DNA of 64,000 nucleotides from JAEUIX01 sp964611125 (GCA_964611125.1 CAZSZO010000010.1:32399-96398), one strand, 5' to 3'. Shown: positions 42,579-52,034, counted from the first letter of the stretch. Notes: generated from the sequence alone by a model not told the origin. Made by a program: numbers and translations.

Positions 42579-43094
42579 GTGAGGAGCCTTCCCCTGTCCA
42601 TCCGCATGCTGGTTCTCGATGTTGACGGCGTCATGACCGACGGGGGCATTTACGTCCACGAGGACGGGCGCGAGATCAAGCGCTACGACGTGACCGACGG
42701 CTTCGGCCTGCGGGTCTGGATGCGCCTGGGCCTGCAGAGCGCGGTAATCACCGGGCGGGGCGGCGGAACGGTCGAGCACCGCTGCCGGCAGCTCGGGATC
42801 CCGCATGTGTTTCTGGACGTGCCCGACAAGGGGGCGGCGCTGGCGGACCTGGCCCGCCGCACCCAGGTCGCGCCGGCGGACATGGCCTTCCTGGCTGACG
42901 ACTGGCCCGACCTCCCGGCCCTTACCCGGGTGGGCTATCCGATGGCGGTGGCCAACGCCCGCCCGGAGGTGAAGGCGCTGGCCCGGCACGTCACATCGGC
43001 CGCGGGCGGGCGCGGCGCCGTGCGTGAAGCGGTGGAGCATCTGCTCTCGGCCCTCGGGCGGCTTGATGAAGCCCGGGCCCTCTACGGCGGCTAA
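42579..43094 (+). CDS. kdsC: 3-deoxy-D-manno-octulosonate 8-phosphate phosphatase (HAD family)
   Basis: Dephosphorylates KDO-8-phosphate to KDO. The motifs are VLDVDGVMTDGGIY (nucleophile and acid Asp, motif I), VITGRGG (motif II) and the Lys region plus LADDWPDLP (motif IV acidic residues). Length 171 residues from GTG 42579; the first Met in the family context is at 42606, giving 162 residues, and GAGGAG lies 20 bases before it. Adjacent kdsD gives strong context. Absence of a signal peptide fits a cytoplasmic enzyme. Confidence 0.94.
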   Translation: MRSLPLSIRMLVLDVDGVMTDGGIYVHEDGREIKRYDVTDGFGLRVWMRLGLQSAVITGRGGGTVEHRCRQLGIPHVFLDVPDKGAALADLARRTQVAPADMAFLADDWPDLPALTRVGYPMAVANARPEVKALARHVTSAAGGRGAVREAVEHLLSALGRLDEARALYGG

Positions 43095-43155
43095 ACCAAG
43101 GTGGCGGGGGGGGCGGGGGGCTGAATCCGGCCCATCGCCGCCATAGACTCACGCC

Positions 43156-43881
43156 ATGTCTGAAGAGATGGAGATCCGGGTCAATTTCGGCCGACCCATG
43201 CCGATTTTCCCCCTTGATCAGGTCGCCCTGATGCCGCAGGCGGTCTCGGAGATGCACATCTTCGAGCCGCGGTACCGCCAGATGATCCGCGACGCCCTCG
43301 ATGGCGCCGGGCAAATCGGGCTGGCGGTGTTCGACGGCCTGGAATGGCGCGAAAGCTACGAGGGGAGCCCGCCGGTCCGCCCCGCGGTCTGCGTGGGGCA
43401 GATCATTCAACACGAGAAGCACCCCGATGGGCGGTACAACATCGCGATCCACGGCGTCTGCCGGGCGCGGATCCTCTTCGAGGTCCCGGCTCAGGAGGGG
43501 CGGCTGTACCGGCTGGCGATGCTCGAGCCGGTCGGGGTGAGCGACCTTGATGAAGCCGCGCTCTTGCCGGCCCGCGAGCGGTTCATCGAGATGCTGTCGC
43601 GCCAGCCGCTGTCGGACCTGCGAAACGCCGAGTCGGCCGTGAAGCACCTGCGCAACGACGATCTGCCGACGAGCGCGATCATGGAGCTGCTGACGGTGTC
43701 GATTCTGCATGACTCCGAGCGCCGCTACTACACCGAGCTGCATTACCGCCTGCTGCAGGAGGGCGACGCCTCCGAGCGAGCCCGGCTGATCCAGAGCGAG
43801 CTTGAAAACCTCGCGGGGCTGCTCCGGCTGGCTGGGCCGCAGCGGCAGATGACCACGCCTAAGGGCTGCCACTGGAACTGA
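43156..43881 (+). CDS. Lon-N substrate-binding domain protein
   Basis: A 241-residue protein consisting of the N-terminal (LAN/PUA-like) domain of Lon protease without ATPase or peptidase: FPLDQVALMPQAVSEMHIFEPRYRQM, VGQIIQHEKHPDGRYNI and the helical C-terminal half. Stand-alone versions are widespread and of unclear function, possibly substrate recruitment. The gene follows kdsC by 61 bases on the same strand and a weak 6-bp hairpin (AGGCCA-TGGCCT, 43931-43946) downstream may be a terminator. Confidence 0.88.
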   Translation: MSEEMEIRVNFGRPMPIFPLDQVALMPQAVSEMHIFEPRYRQMIRDALDGAGQIGLAVFDGLEWRESYEGSPPVRPAVCVGQIIQHEKHPDGRYNIAIHGVCRARILFEVPAQEGRLYRLAMLEPVGVSDLDEAALLPARERFIEMLSRQPLSDLRNAESAVKHLRNDDLPTSAIMELLTVSILHDSERRYYTELHYRLLQEGDASERARLIQSELENLAGLLRLAGPQRQMTTPKGCHWN

Positions 43882-44051
43882 ATACCCCCTCAATACAGGT
43901 GATTCTTGAGTGGTATGTGGTCTGCTTTGAGGCCAAACCTGGCCTTGCTTGCGGCATCTCACCATAGGATTCTGCAACGGGTCGGGTGATCCGGTCGAAG
44001 ACACAGGAGATTTGCCTCCGCAGGCTTGGCGGGGGTGTCGAGGAGAAGCCC

Positions 44052-44324
44052 ATGAACACGCACCGCAAGGACATTCGCTCGCAGACTGGCCGTGTGATCG
44101 CCGCGTTGGTGGCGGGCGGCGCCTTGGTCATGGCCTCTGGCTGCAACAACGCCGGTGAAGGCGCTCTTTCGGGCGCCGCGCTGGGCGCGCTGGGCGGGCT
44201 GGCCATCGGCAGCCTGACGGGCAGCGCCGGCGCGGGCGCGGCGATCGGCGCTGTGGCCGGCGGTGTGGGCGGCGCCGTCATCGGCGACCAGAACGAGCGG
44301 AACGCTCGGTACCACAGCCGGTAA
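44052..44324 (+). CDS. small glycine-zipper lipoprotein
   Basis: A 90-residue protein. Residues 1-30 are a lipoprotein signal with MASGC lipobox (Cys ~31). The rest is a Gly/Ala-rich amphipathic region (GALSGAALGALGGLAIGSL and GAAIGAVAGGVGGAVIGD) of the glycine-zipper type seen in outer-membrane lipoproteins. The end is charged (NERNARYHSR). The ATG has GAGGAGAA upstream. Role unknown; it could be an envelope structural protein. Stands alone, with a hairpin (CCCCCGT-CGC-ACGGGGG, 44375-44391) about 50 bases downstream. Confidence 0.8.
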   Translation: MNTHRKDIRSQTGRVIAALVAGGALVMASGCNNAGEGALSGAALGALGGLAIGSLTGSAGAGAAIGAVAGGVGGAVIGDQNERNARYHSR

Positions 44325-44374
44325 GCGATTTGGCGGGGTACGCAGACGCACTGTGGATGCGTCCTCTGACATGT

Positions 44375-44391
44375 CCCCCGTCGCACGGGGG
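44375..44391. terminator. hairpin CCCCCGT-CGC-ACGGGGG, weak terminator candidate
   Basis: A 7-bp perfect GC stem with a 3-base loop in the 235-base spacer between the glycine-zipper lipoprotein and the GNAT gene. There is no T tract on either strand, so termination is uncertain. Confidence 0.35.
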
Positions 44392-44559
44392 ATTGAAGGC
44401 CGAGCCCCTCACCGCGTTTGCCGGACACAGAAGTCGAGGCGACTTTTGTGGCACGGCGCGTGTGATCGCGACCGTCTAGACAGCTCGCCGCGCCGAGCCT
44501 AGGGGCACGCCGGCTACGACGCTGGACGTCGAGCATCCGACGGTCCTTACTCTTCACTC

Positions 44560-45054
44560 ATGTCGCATCCGCTTCCAACCGAGATCGCGCTGCGGCCGAC
44601 ATCGCCGGCCGATGTCCCGATGCTCCACGCGTTCGAGCTGGATCCGCTCGCGAATGAGCTGGCGGGCACGAAGCCGCGGGACTGGGCGACGTTTCAGGCT
44701 CGATGGGCGGAGATCCTCACGGATCCGGAGGGAAAGGTCACGCGGGTGACGCCGCGGGTCATCGTGGCAGACGGCTTCGTCGTCGGGGCTGTCAACGTTG
44801 CGCCGCACGGAGAGGCCGATTCCATCGGGTACTGGATCGCGCGGGAGCACTGGGGACGCGGGATCGCGACGCGCGCGGTGGCCCTGATGCTCCGCGAGTT
44901 TGCGCGCCGACCGCTTTTCGCCACCGCCGCCGGGCACAATCAACCGTCGATCCGCGTGCTTGAGAAGAACGGGTTTGAGGTTGTCTCCCGGTGCTTCACA
45001 CCCGAGTCAGCGCGGACCGTGGCGCGAGAAACCGTCACGCTCGTACTGCGGTAA
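44560..45054 (+). CDS. GNAT-family N-acetyltransferase
   Basis: A 164-residue protein of the acetyl-CoA-dependent GNAT fold, RimJ/RimL-like. The core shows IALRPTSPADVPMLH, IGYWIAREHWGRGIATRAVA (containing the Q/RxxGxG/A acetyl-CoA loop as HWGRGIAT) and NQPSIRVLEKNGFEVV (motif B). Substrate not predictable. It starts a loose three-gene rightward group (acetyltransferase, SnoaL-like, membrane zinc-ribbon protein). Confidence 0.85.
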   Translation: MSHPLPTEIALRPTSPADVPMLHAFELDPLANELAGTKPRDWATFQARWAEILTDPEGKVTRVTPRVIVADGFVVGAVNVAPHGEADSIGYWIAREHWGRGIATRAVALMLREFARRPLFATAAGHNQPSIRVLEKNGFEVVSRCFTPESARTVARETVTLVLR

Positions 45055-45161
45055 GGAGCGGCGCAGCATTGCCCGCCCACGATACAGTCTGGCGGGCGAA
45101 CAAGCCGAATGTCGGAGATTGTCACAGGCCGACAGACCCCTTGACGACGAAGGAGTCCGCA

Positions 45162-45566
45162 ATGTCCCGTGCGAATGTCGATCTCGTCCGAGCGATCTAC
45201 GACGCCTTCGCCGCGGGTGATGTGCCCGGCGTCCTCGGGCGCATGAGTCTCGGTATCCGCTGGACTGAGGCCGACAACTTCCCCTACGCCGACGGCAATC
45301 CGTACTTCGGGCCGCAGGCGGTGCTCAACGGCGTCTTTGCCCGCTGCATCGGCGAGTGGGACCGCTTCTCCGTCAAGATCGATGAACTGCTGGATGCGGG
45401 CGACACCGTCATCGCCCTCGGCCGCTACGGCGGCGTGTATAAGAAGACCGGCCGCGAGCAGAACACACAGATGGCTCACATCTGGCGCCTCGATGGCGGC
45501 AAGGTGGTCGCCTTCCAGCAGTACGCCGACACGCTGCATGTTGCGCGCGTGATCGGGACCGTGTAA
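45162..45566 (+). CDS. nuclear transport factor 2/SnoaL-like protein
   Basis: A 134-residue cone-fold protein with the NTF2-like layout: VRAIYDAFAAGDVPGVLGRM, a beta sheet with the VIALGRYGGVYKKTG strand and C-terminal HIWRLDGGKVVAFQQYAD. Members range from ketosteroid-isomerase-like enzymes to non-enzymatic binders, so function is open. ATG 45162 is preceded by AAGGAG with correct spacing. Confidence 0.85.
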   Translation: MSRANVDLVRAIYDAFAAGDVPGVLGRMSLGIRWTEADNFPYADGNPYFGPQAVLNGVFARCIGEWDRFSVKIDELLDAGDTVIALGRYGGVYKKTGREQNTQMAHIWRLDGGKVVAFQQYADTLHVARVIGTV

Positions 45567-45651
45567 GCAACTCGCCTCGCGGGGCCTCGGGGTGCGGTCG
45601 GCTAAGATCCGCCCGTTTGACTCTGAAGCTCGGGAAGTGTGCGGAGGCGCG

Positions 45652-46503
45652 ATGATGGCGTTCTCGGAAAGTCCGATAGAGAATGCGGCGGCGACGCGGC
45701 CGTGGCGATGTTCACGTTGCCGCTATGACGCGCGAGGGCTGGCGTTCGGCGCGCCGTGCACGGAGTGCGGCCGGCCGCTCCGCGAAGACTCGCTTCGCCC
45801 TGCGTGGCTTGAGCCTGAGCGTCTTGCGAAGGTGCAAGCCGCCGCCCGGCTTGCCGCCGCGGCGTCCTTCGCGCTCGCTCTGCTACCGCTTTTGGCTGCC
45901 GGGCTCGCGCTGGTTCTCCCGAGCACGCCCGGTCGTTGGACGGCGGTGGCGATCGCCTCCGTGGCTGTGGCGCTCACGCTCGCCGCACAGACATTCGCCG
46001 CCCTGCGGCTTGCAACCAACGCAGTGCCCAAGCCCAAGAAGAATCGCTTCATCGCGCTCATCCTCATCCGCGTGCCGCTGCTCGTAACCTTGTTGCTCGG
46101 AACGCAGGTGATTCTGGTCACGCACGCGTTGAAGCTCGAGTTCCCGGGCGGCGTCCACCCCGGCGCCGCGATGCTCTCGCCCGGCTTCCGCGCCTGGCTT
46201 GCTTGGATGCTCCCGCAAGCGGCCGTCGCGCTCCCGGCGATCGCCGCCGAGATCCTGCTCGCCCGCGCGGCCATGAGGATCGCCAGAAGCGTTTCGGATG
46301 ATCGTCCCGCGTGGAAGGATCTCAACAGCTTGTTCGGCGTCACCTTCTGGCTGTTTGCTCTGGCCGGATTGATCTGCATCGTGCCCTTCGCGGGATGGGT
46401 GCTCGGTCCGTTCCTCTTATTGGTGGGCGATTCGGTGCTGTTCGGGGGGGTTGCCCGCACCGCAGGGCTGCACCTGTCTGATCTCGAGAGCCGCAGGACG
46501 TAG
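45652..46503 (+). CDS. membrane protein with N-terminal zinc ribbon
   Basis: A 283-residue protein, start ATG 45652 with GGAGG upstream. Residues ~20-42 have a CxxC...CxxC zinc ribbon (CSRCRYDARGLAFGAPCTEC), of the type often seen before membrane segments in planctomycete proteins. From ~65 on there are about six hydrophobic helices (ALALLPLLAAGLALVLP, AVAIASVAVALTLAA, PLLVTLLLGTQVILV and a C-terminal pair). Family not recognised; no catalytic motif is visible. The 231-base spacer that follows, convergent with the next gene, holds nothing identifiable. Confidence 0.75.
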   Translation: MMAFSESPIENAAATRPWRCSRCRYDARGLAFGAPCTECGRPLREDSLRPAWLEPERLAKVQAAARLAAAASFALALLPLLAAGLALVLPSTPGRWTAVAIASVAVALTLAAQTFAALRLATNAVPKPKKNRFIALILIRVPLLVTLLLGTQVILVTHALKLEFPGGVHPGAAMLSPGFRAWLAWMLPQAAVALPAIAAEILLARAAMRIARSVSDDRPAWKDLNSLFGVTFWLFALAGLICIVPFAGWVLGPFLLLVGDSVLFGGVARTAGLHLSDLESRRT

Positions 46504-46734
46504 CCGAGACGATCGCCTCGACAAGGCATGATCGACCGCGATCAACACCCATTGCGAGAACATCCGAGTCTTGCGCCCCGGGCGTCCCCAAATAGCGGAC
46601 GTGGGGTGGCTTGACGAACCGTTCCCAAACACCCAGGACACGGCCCTCGTACGCCAGTGTGGCACACAAGTTCCTACCCGTGCCGCAGATGTCGGCTTAG
46701 CGACATCCGTGCTGGCTTGTTTCTCAATCTTGGC

Positions 46735-47598
46735 TCAGTCGTCAGCGCTCTCTGAACCGTCATCGTCTTCATCGCCCAGCTCGTCAATCGGCGCGGCGGC
46801 TCGGCGGCGCTCCTTCTCGGGGATGCGGGCAGCGGCTTCGCATGCCGCGGCGAGGGCCTGGTGGAGCTTTTCGTGATCCGGGCACGCGGCGACCCGCATC
46901 AGCAGGTCTTCGACGCGACCGACGGCTCCTCGTGCGGGGTCGACGCTGGCGATCGCCGCGTCACCCAACGCTTCGCAGGCGGCCAGAAACCACTCAACCT
47001 GGGGGAGCGGGTCCCCAGCCGATACCGAAGCCGGCTCAGCCGGCATGGGCGCGGCAACGGAGCGCTTCTTGACGCCCTTGCCCTTGCGGTTCGCCGGGGA
47101 GGCCGGCGCGGCGGCCGGCTCCGGGGCGGCGACATGCGTCCGCACCGTCACCGGGCCCAGGGCGACAATCGGCCACATGCCGGTCCGGGTGGTGGGCTCG
47201 CGAACCAGCACGATGATGGGCACCTGCTTGTGGTCGGCCATCTCGCGCAGCAACCGCCCGTCGAGCCCGACGCGAGGCGGACGCACCAGGTAGCAGCCCG
47301 GGTGCAGCTTGCCCGGCTTGGGCAGTTGATCGTCGATCAGGAACACTTCCCGGGCATCGGCCGCGAGGTCACGCTTCTGGCGGCGCGCCTCCTGGAGGGG
47401 CAGGCAGATGCGGGCCATTCGCTCATAGACGCCGTCGCGATGGGCGAGCTCCAACGCGTCGAGGCAGAGCCGCTCGGCGTCAAAGTAGCGACGCTCCACC
47501 AGCGCATGGCTGGCCCGCTCCATGATCGAGTCGATTCGGGCGGCGGGCGCGTCCTTGGCTTTGGTCAAGGCGGCTGACTCCTCGGGGGATGTAGTCAT
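46735..47598 (-). CDS. conserved hypothetical protein, TPR-like N-terminus
   Basis: A 287-residue cytoplasmic protein (no signal or membrane segment). Residues ~20-80 form helix pairs that resemble TPR units (ASHALVERRYFDAERLCLDA). The centre (~85-150) has a beta-rich FLIDDQLPKPGKLHPGCYLV and VPIIVLVREPTTRTGMWPIV pattern. A Lys/Arg-rich linker and an acidic C-terminus (DELGDEDDDGSESADD) follow. Not recognised by family. Its ATG lies directly after the stop of the upstream gene (1-base gap), so the pair is one unit; co-function is likely. Confidence 0.7.
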   Translation of the reverse strand: MTTSPEESAALTKAKDAPAARIDSIMERASHALVERRYFDAERLCLDALELAHRDGVYERMARICLPLQEARRQKRDLAADAREVFLIDDQLPKPGKLHPGCYLVRPPRVGLDGRLLREMADHKQVPIIVLVREPTTRTGMWPIVALGPVTVRTHVAAPEPAAAPASPANRKGKGVKKRSVAAPMPAEPASVSAGDPLPQVEWFLAACEALGDAAIASVDPARGAVGRVEDLLMRVAACPDHEKLHQALAAACEAAARIPEKERRRAAAPIDELGDEDDDGSESADD

Positions 47599-47599
47599 G

Positions 47600-48232
47600 T
47601 TATCGGCTGGCGTCGATGTGTTCCGCCAGCACCCCGAGAATGGTCCGCCACCGGTCGGCCTCATCGGCCAGTTCGCCTTCCAGCACGTCGGCCACCGTTG
47701 ACCAATCCTGTCCGCGAATGGCCTCCTGCAGCGACGCCAGCGAACGGGCGAGATCGCCGATGGCGCTCTCCACGGTCGCCGCGGCCCCCGCCGCCTGGAC
47801 GCCGCCCGGCGCCGCGAGCGGCCGGACGTCCATCCCCAGCAGGCGGGGCCCGTCATCCATCACCCGCCGCAGGCTGTCCCAGACCGCCACGGCGTCAGCG
47901 AGCTGGGCGAAGGCGGCTTCGGTCTCGCCGATGTGCAGCTTGTGGGCGGCCTCCCCTTGAGACACGCGCAGGTCCTCGATCGCCGCGGCGACCTCGCGCA
48001 TCGAGCCCGAGACGAGCGCCCGGGGTTCGGCGCTCACCAGCCGCATCTCGCCGGCTTCCGCAGGGTCGGACGACGGCTCGCCCAGTTCGTGTTCGGTCAG
48101 CGAGCGGCCGTTGAGCTTGGCCTCGACGATGACCCGGCCCGAGGCCTCGGCGGCGTGCCGCCCGACGTCAAGGGCCGCCGCGAGGGAGGGGCTGTCGGCG
48201 GCCAGGGGAGCGTTGTCAAGAAAGACGCGCAT
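47600..48232 (-). CDS. conserved hypothetical protein coupled to the downstream TPR-like gene
   Basis: A 210-residue protein with no signal peptide. The N-terminal ~70 residues look like a small beta-grasp-like module (MRVFLDNAPLAADSPSLAAA, IVEAKLNGRSLTEHEL), followed by helical repeats (~80-205). No recognisable catalytic residues. It is the upstream partner of 46735-47598, the genes being separated by one base. Function unknown; both could form a complex. Confidence 0.65.
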   Translation of the reverse strand: MRVFLDNAPLAADSPSLAAALDVGRHAAEASGRVIVEAKLNGRSLTEHELGEPSSDPAEAGEMRLVSAEPRALVSGSMREVAAAIEDLRVSQGEAAHKLHIGETEAAFAQLADAVAVWDSLRRVMDDGPRLLGMDVRPLAAPGGVQAAGAAATVESAIGDLARSLASLQEAIRGQDWSTVADVLEGELADEADRWRTILGVLAEHIDASR

Positions 48233-48289
48233 ACCGCCATCATCGGCCGATAAGCTCGCGGATTCCAGCGGCGGGTCCGAATTTCGCCC

Positions 48290-48934
48290 TTACGCCGAGG
48301 CCGGGGCGGCCGGGGAGGGGGTGGAGGGGTTTGAGGGGGCTGCCGCGGCCCGGGCCGCCCGCTGGCGCTGCTTGTGAATCAACCGGATGTTGCGGGCGTA
48401 GATCACGACGCCCGAGGTCTGGCCGATCACGCCGATGGGGTCCTGCCGCCACGCGAAGTACACAAAGAGCATCACCCCGCCGAAAAAGCTGAACCACCAG
48501 AACGACTCGGGGATGTGGCTCTCGCGCTTCCGCTCGCTGACGAGCCACTGGATGAACATCCGCCCGAAAAAGAGGGTCTGCCCCAGAGCGCCGATGGTGA
48601 GCCAGACGAAACTCCCCCACCCGGTGATGTGCAGCAGCCGAAAGAGGGCGTTGCCCGACACGTCCACCGCCCGGTCGATCACCGCGTCGCCCAGGAAGGC
48701 CCGCATCTCCGCCTCAGAGCGGACCGGCGACGCCGGGCCCGCGCTTGGGAGCATGCGGAAGGTGCGCCGCCCGTCAGGCTCGGTGAGCACCTCGAGCTCC
48801 CCCTTGCCGCCGCCGATCTGGAACGCCGCGCTGGTCGCCCCGGGGCGAAGGTCGTGCCGCAGGCTCGGTGCATACACCACCCACATGCCCACGAGCAGCA
48901 GGAGCAGCATCGCGGCGAGGGGCTCCCACTTCAT
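48290..48934 (-). CDS. lipid-A-disaccharide synthase N-terminal (LAB_N) domain membrane protein
   Basis: A 214-residue membrane protein. The C-terminal half has three hydrophobic helices with the LAB_N patterns GWGSFVWLTIGALGQTLFFG, IQWLVSERKRESHIPESFWW and FSFFGGVMLFVYFAWRQDP. LAB_N proteins are usually encoded next to GT2 glycosyltransferases and are thought to be involved in undecaprenyl-phosphate-linked modification of lipid A or cell envelope glycans. The N-terminal ~110 residues include one helix and a periplasmic stretch. Start overlaps the stop of the GT2 gene (ATGA). Confidence 0.87.
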   Translation of the reverse strand: MKWEPLAAMLLLLLVGMWVVYAPSLRHDLRPGATSAAFQIGGGKGELEVLTEPDGRRTFRMLPSAGPASPVRSEAEMRAFLGDAVIDRAVDVSGNALFRLLHITGWGSFVWLTIGALGQTLFFGRMFIQWLVSERKRESHIPESFWWFSFFGGVMLFVYFAWRQDPIGVIGQTSGVVIYARNIRLIHKQRQRAARAAAAPSNPSTPSPAAPASA

Positions 48935-49767
48935 TGATGGATCTCGACGGCTTCCTGAAGCGGGGCCCCGAGCGGCCGCTCCTTCACCTCCGCCAGGGCG
49001 TCAGCCGGGGCGCCCACGGCCACAGAGGCGGTCGGGCGGCGGCGCGCGGCCATCCAGCGCACGGCAAAGCAATCGATCAGGCCGGGCAGGGCCCGCTGCG
49101 TGATGCCCAGGCCGTACTTCGTCTCGCCGGCAACGCGGGGGCGATGGTTCACGGGCATCTGCTCGACGCGGTAGCCGAGCTTCACGGCGGTGATGGGGAT
49201 GAACCGGTGCATGCCCTTAAACTCCAGGGGCAGCGCCAGCGCAATCTCGCGCTTCATTAGCCGGAGCGAGCAGCCGGTGTCGCGAACCACATCCGCCAGG
49301 ATCAGGTTGCGAAACAGGCGGCCCACGCGGGATCCGATTCGCCGGACGAGATTGTCCCGCCGGGCGTGGGAGCGATCGCCCTGAATCATGTCGGCGCCGG
49401 AGGATCGCATCAGCGCCAGCATCGCCCGAAGGTCGGCCGGGTCGTTCTGCAGGTCGGCATCGAGGGTGGCGATCAGGCGGCCGCGGGCGGCCCGGAACCC
49501 GGCGTGGAACGCCGCGGACTGCCCGTTCCCCTTGCCGGGAGGCGTCCTGGTCATGGCCACGCAGCGGAGCCAGGGGTGGACGGCGAGCTGCTCGATCACC
49601 CGGGCCCGGGTCGCGTCAATCGAGCCGTCATCAACGATGATGAACTCAAACGGCACGCCCAGCGGCGTCAGCGCGGCGCCCACCTGCTCCACGAGCGCGG
49701 CGACGTTGCCCTCCTCATTGTGGGCCGGGGCGACAACGGAGATCTCGATGGTGGTCGGATCCGGCAT
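48931..49767 (-). CDS. family 2 glycosyltransferase, polyprenyl-phosphate sugar transferase type
   Basis: A 278-residue GT2 enzyme with the fold start ISVVAPAHNEEGNVAALVEQ, IIVDDGSIDAT, the DxD-containing LIATLDADLQNDPADL, and the ED-like acceptor region QGDRSHARRDN. It resembles DPM1/ArnC-type enzymes transferring a sugar to undecaprenyl phosphate. No long C-terminal TM pair is visible, unlike GtrB, so membrane binding may depend on the adjacent LAB_N protein. The start ATG 49767 fits homology; the frame extends to 49836. Confidence 0.9.
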   Translation of the reverse strand: MPDPTTIEISVVAPAHNEEGNVAALVEQVGAALTPLGVPFEFIIVDDGSIDATRARVIEQLAVHPWLRCVAMTRTPPGKGNGQSAAFHAGFRAARGRLIATLDADLQNDPADLRAMLALMRSSGADMIQGDRSHARRDNLVRRIGSRVGRLFRNLILADVVRDTGCSLRLMKREIALALPLEFKGMHRFIPITAVKLGYRVEQMPVNHRPRVAGETKYGLGITQRALPGLIDCFAVRWMAARRRPTASVAVGAPADALAEVKERPLGAPLQEAVEIHQ

Positions 49768-49927
49768 GATCTCAAGGATAGAGCCTGGCCATTCCGCAAG
49801 CGAGGGGCCGATCCAACCGGCTGCGGCCAGCAGCAAGCACCGCTGCCTGGGCGAACACGCCTGAGCTTCTTATCGGTCGCGAGCGATTGGCTGGATCAGC
49901 AGCGAGCCGACCTATCAGGCCTTCGTC

Positions 49928-50227
49928 TCAGGCCTTCGTCGAGGCGGTCTTGCCGCCCCCACCCAGGACCTTGGCCTTGAGGCGGGCGTTCAGGCGGCTC
50001 TTGCGGCGCGCGGCCTGATTCTTGTGAATCACGCCCTTCTGAGCGGTGCGGTCGATGATCTTCACCGCCTGGGAGAAGGCGCCCTTGGCGTCCTCGCTGG
50101 AGCCGTGGAGGATCTTCTCCACGCAGTCCTTGATGGCCTCGCGCATCTGCGTCTTGCGCCAGCGGTTGCGGGCGTTGAGCTTCTCAGTCTGACGGACGCG
50201 CTTCTTGGCCGAGAGGGAGTGAGCCAT
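49928..50227 (-). CDS. rpsT: 30S ribosomal protein S20
   Basis: A 99-residue protein binding the 5' domain of 16S rRNA. The typical blocks MAHSLSAKKRVRQTEKLNAR, RWRKTQMREAIKDCV and the C-terminal KGVIHKNQAARRKSRLNARL are intact. No clear Shine-Dalgarno precedes ATG 50227. Gene-free spacer of 360 bases lies upstream. Confidence 0.96.
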   Translation of the reverse strand: MAHSLSAKKRVRQTEKLNARNRWRKTQMREAIKDCVEKILHGSSEDAKGAFSQAVKIIDRTAQKGVIHKNQAARRKSRLNARLKAKVLGGGGKTASTKA

Positions 50228-50587
50228 GGGGGAGTATGCGGGGGGACGGAGGAGCGGGGTGTGTGAAAGGCCAGCCTGCAGACGCGGCTGGACCGTGACC
50301 GGGAGGGAAGCGTAGAGCGGTCGGCGGTCCGGATCAACCAGCCATCCGCCCCCCGCCCCCACCACACCAGCCCCCCCAGGTCCGCAGACCTCCCGATGTT
50401 GCCCCCCGCGTTCCCCTGCCAACCTGCCAACCAGGTCGGTGGTGTTGCCCGGCCCCGCGAAGCCGCAGTCGGCGCGGCTCGGCCCGAGAACGACTGACGG
50501 GAATGGCGGGCAGGTCGCCGCCGCGGGGCCGGGAACAGGCCGCGCCACTTGCCCGACGGGGTTGAGGCTGTTAGTGTTGAGCGACCT
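50228..50587. other. 360-base spacer between rpsT and tRNA-Arg
   Basis: No gene is seen. The span is GC-rich and includes C-rich tracts around 50345-50410. Near the right end TTGCCC (50549-50554) and TAGTGT (50572-50577) are separated by 17 bases and end ten bases before tRNA-Arg, a weak candidate promoter for it. The rpsT promoter must also be in this span but is not identifiable. Confidence 0.4.
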
Positions 50588-50661
50588 GCGGGCGTAGCTC
50601 AATTGGATAGAGCATCTGACTACGGATCAGAAGGTTGGGGGTTCGAGTCCCTCCGCCCGCG
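50588..50661 (+). tRNA. tRNA-Arg (ACG anticodon)
   Basis: Complete cloverleaf: acceptor GCGGGCG with CGCCCGC, D-arm GCTC/GAGC, anticodon stem TCTGA/TCAGA with loop CTACGGA (anticodon ACG, presumably edited to ICG), variable AGGTT and T-arm GGGGG TTCGAGT CCCTC. Discriminator G. CCA is not encoded; a short T run follows without a hairpin. Confidence 0.95.
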
Positions 50662-50786
50662 TTTTTCTCTCCCCCCACCAGTCCTCGCAACCACGTTTTC
50701 CCGCCCACGCTGGCGTGAGAGCTTGGGTGAGCTTGCATGCACGGGGGCCGAGGTGAGGAGTTCATTTTGGGTTGGCTGCGCGATGC

Positions 50787-51146
50787 TCACGGCGTGATCG
50801 TCGGGGCGCCGGGTTTGCCCCGGCCCAGATGCTCGCGGGCTTTCATGGTGAACAGGAAGCCCAAAATGATCAGGCACGCCAGGCCAAGCCCGATCATCAG
50901 GCGCAGGTAGAGACGGGCGAGCGTGGTCGGGGGCGGCGCCGCGCTGCTGGCGGAGAGGAACGCCCCGGCGGAAAAGACCGGGGCCGTTGGCGGCACGCGC
51001 GCCGGGGCGGCGGGCTCGATGGCGCTCACGCGGACGAAGCGCGCCCTGGCGAACGCGGCGGCCTCAGTCGCGTCGGCGGCGTCGACGAAGAGCTCGAGTT
51101 CGAGCCCGCTCGCCGAGTCAAGGCCACGCGCGCTGAAGATGGGCAT
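50787..51146 (-). CDS. small single-pass membrane protein, unknown
   Basis: A 119-residue protein beginning MPIFSARGLDSASG. Residues ~15-45 look like a small beta-hairpin module (LELELFVDAADATEAAAFAR), then a Pro/Ala-rich linker and one transmembrane helix near residues 83-103 (MIGLGLACLIILGFLFTMK), ending with a short cytoplasmic tail. Family not recognised. It lies downstream of the CoA-transferase subunit with an 86-base gap on the same strand. Confidence 0.6.
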   Translation of the reverse strand: MPIFSARGLDSASGLELELFVDAADATEAAAFARARFVRVSAIEPAAPARVPPTAPVFSAGAFLSASSAAPPPTTLARLYLRLMIGLGLACLIILGFLFTMKAREHLGRGKPGAPTITP

Positions 51147-51232
51147 GAGGGCGATCGGGGTGCGGGGCGGGCGGGAGGTGCGGTGAGGGCGGCTTGTGCG
51201 CGGGGCGCCCTGCGCCGCGGCTGATCGGTCAG

Positions 51233-51898
<666 letters not shown>

Positions 51899-52024
51899 GG
51901 CGGAGTTTACCCGGGGTGAATCGACTTGACCCGCAGGCGCAGGCGGCGAGTCGTTCAAAATCCACCTCGTCGCAACCAACGCTTCACGCGGTCTTGTCCG
52001 TGCCTTCACCATCGAAGCAAGCGC

Positions 52025-52034
52025 GTACATGTAC
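52025..52034. promoter_or_regulatory. palindrome GTACATGTAC in divergent spacer
   Basis: A perfect 10-base palindrome in a short AT-containing stretch of the 189-base spacer between the divergent CoA-transferase and pseudopilin genes. It shares the core TACATGT with the inverted repeat at 8949-8961. An operator is possible; the evidence is only symmetry and location. Confidence 0.3.
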
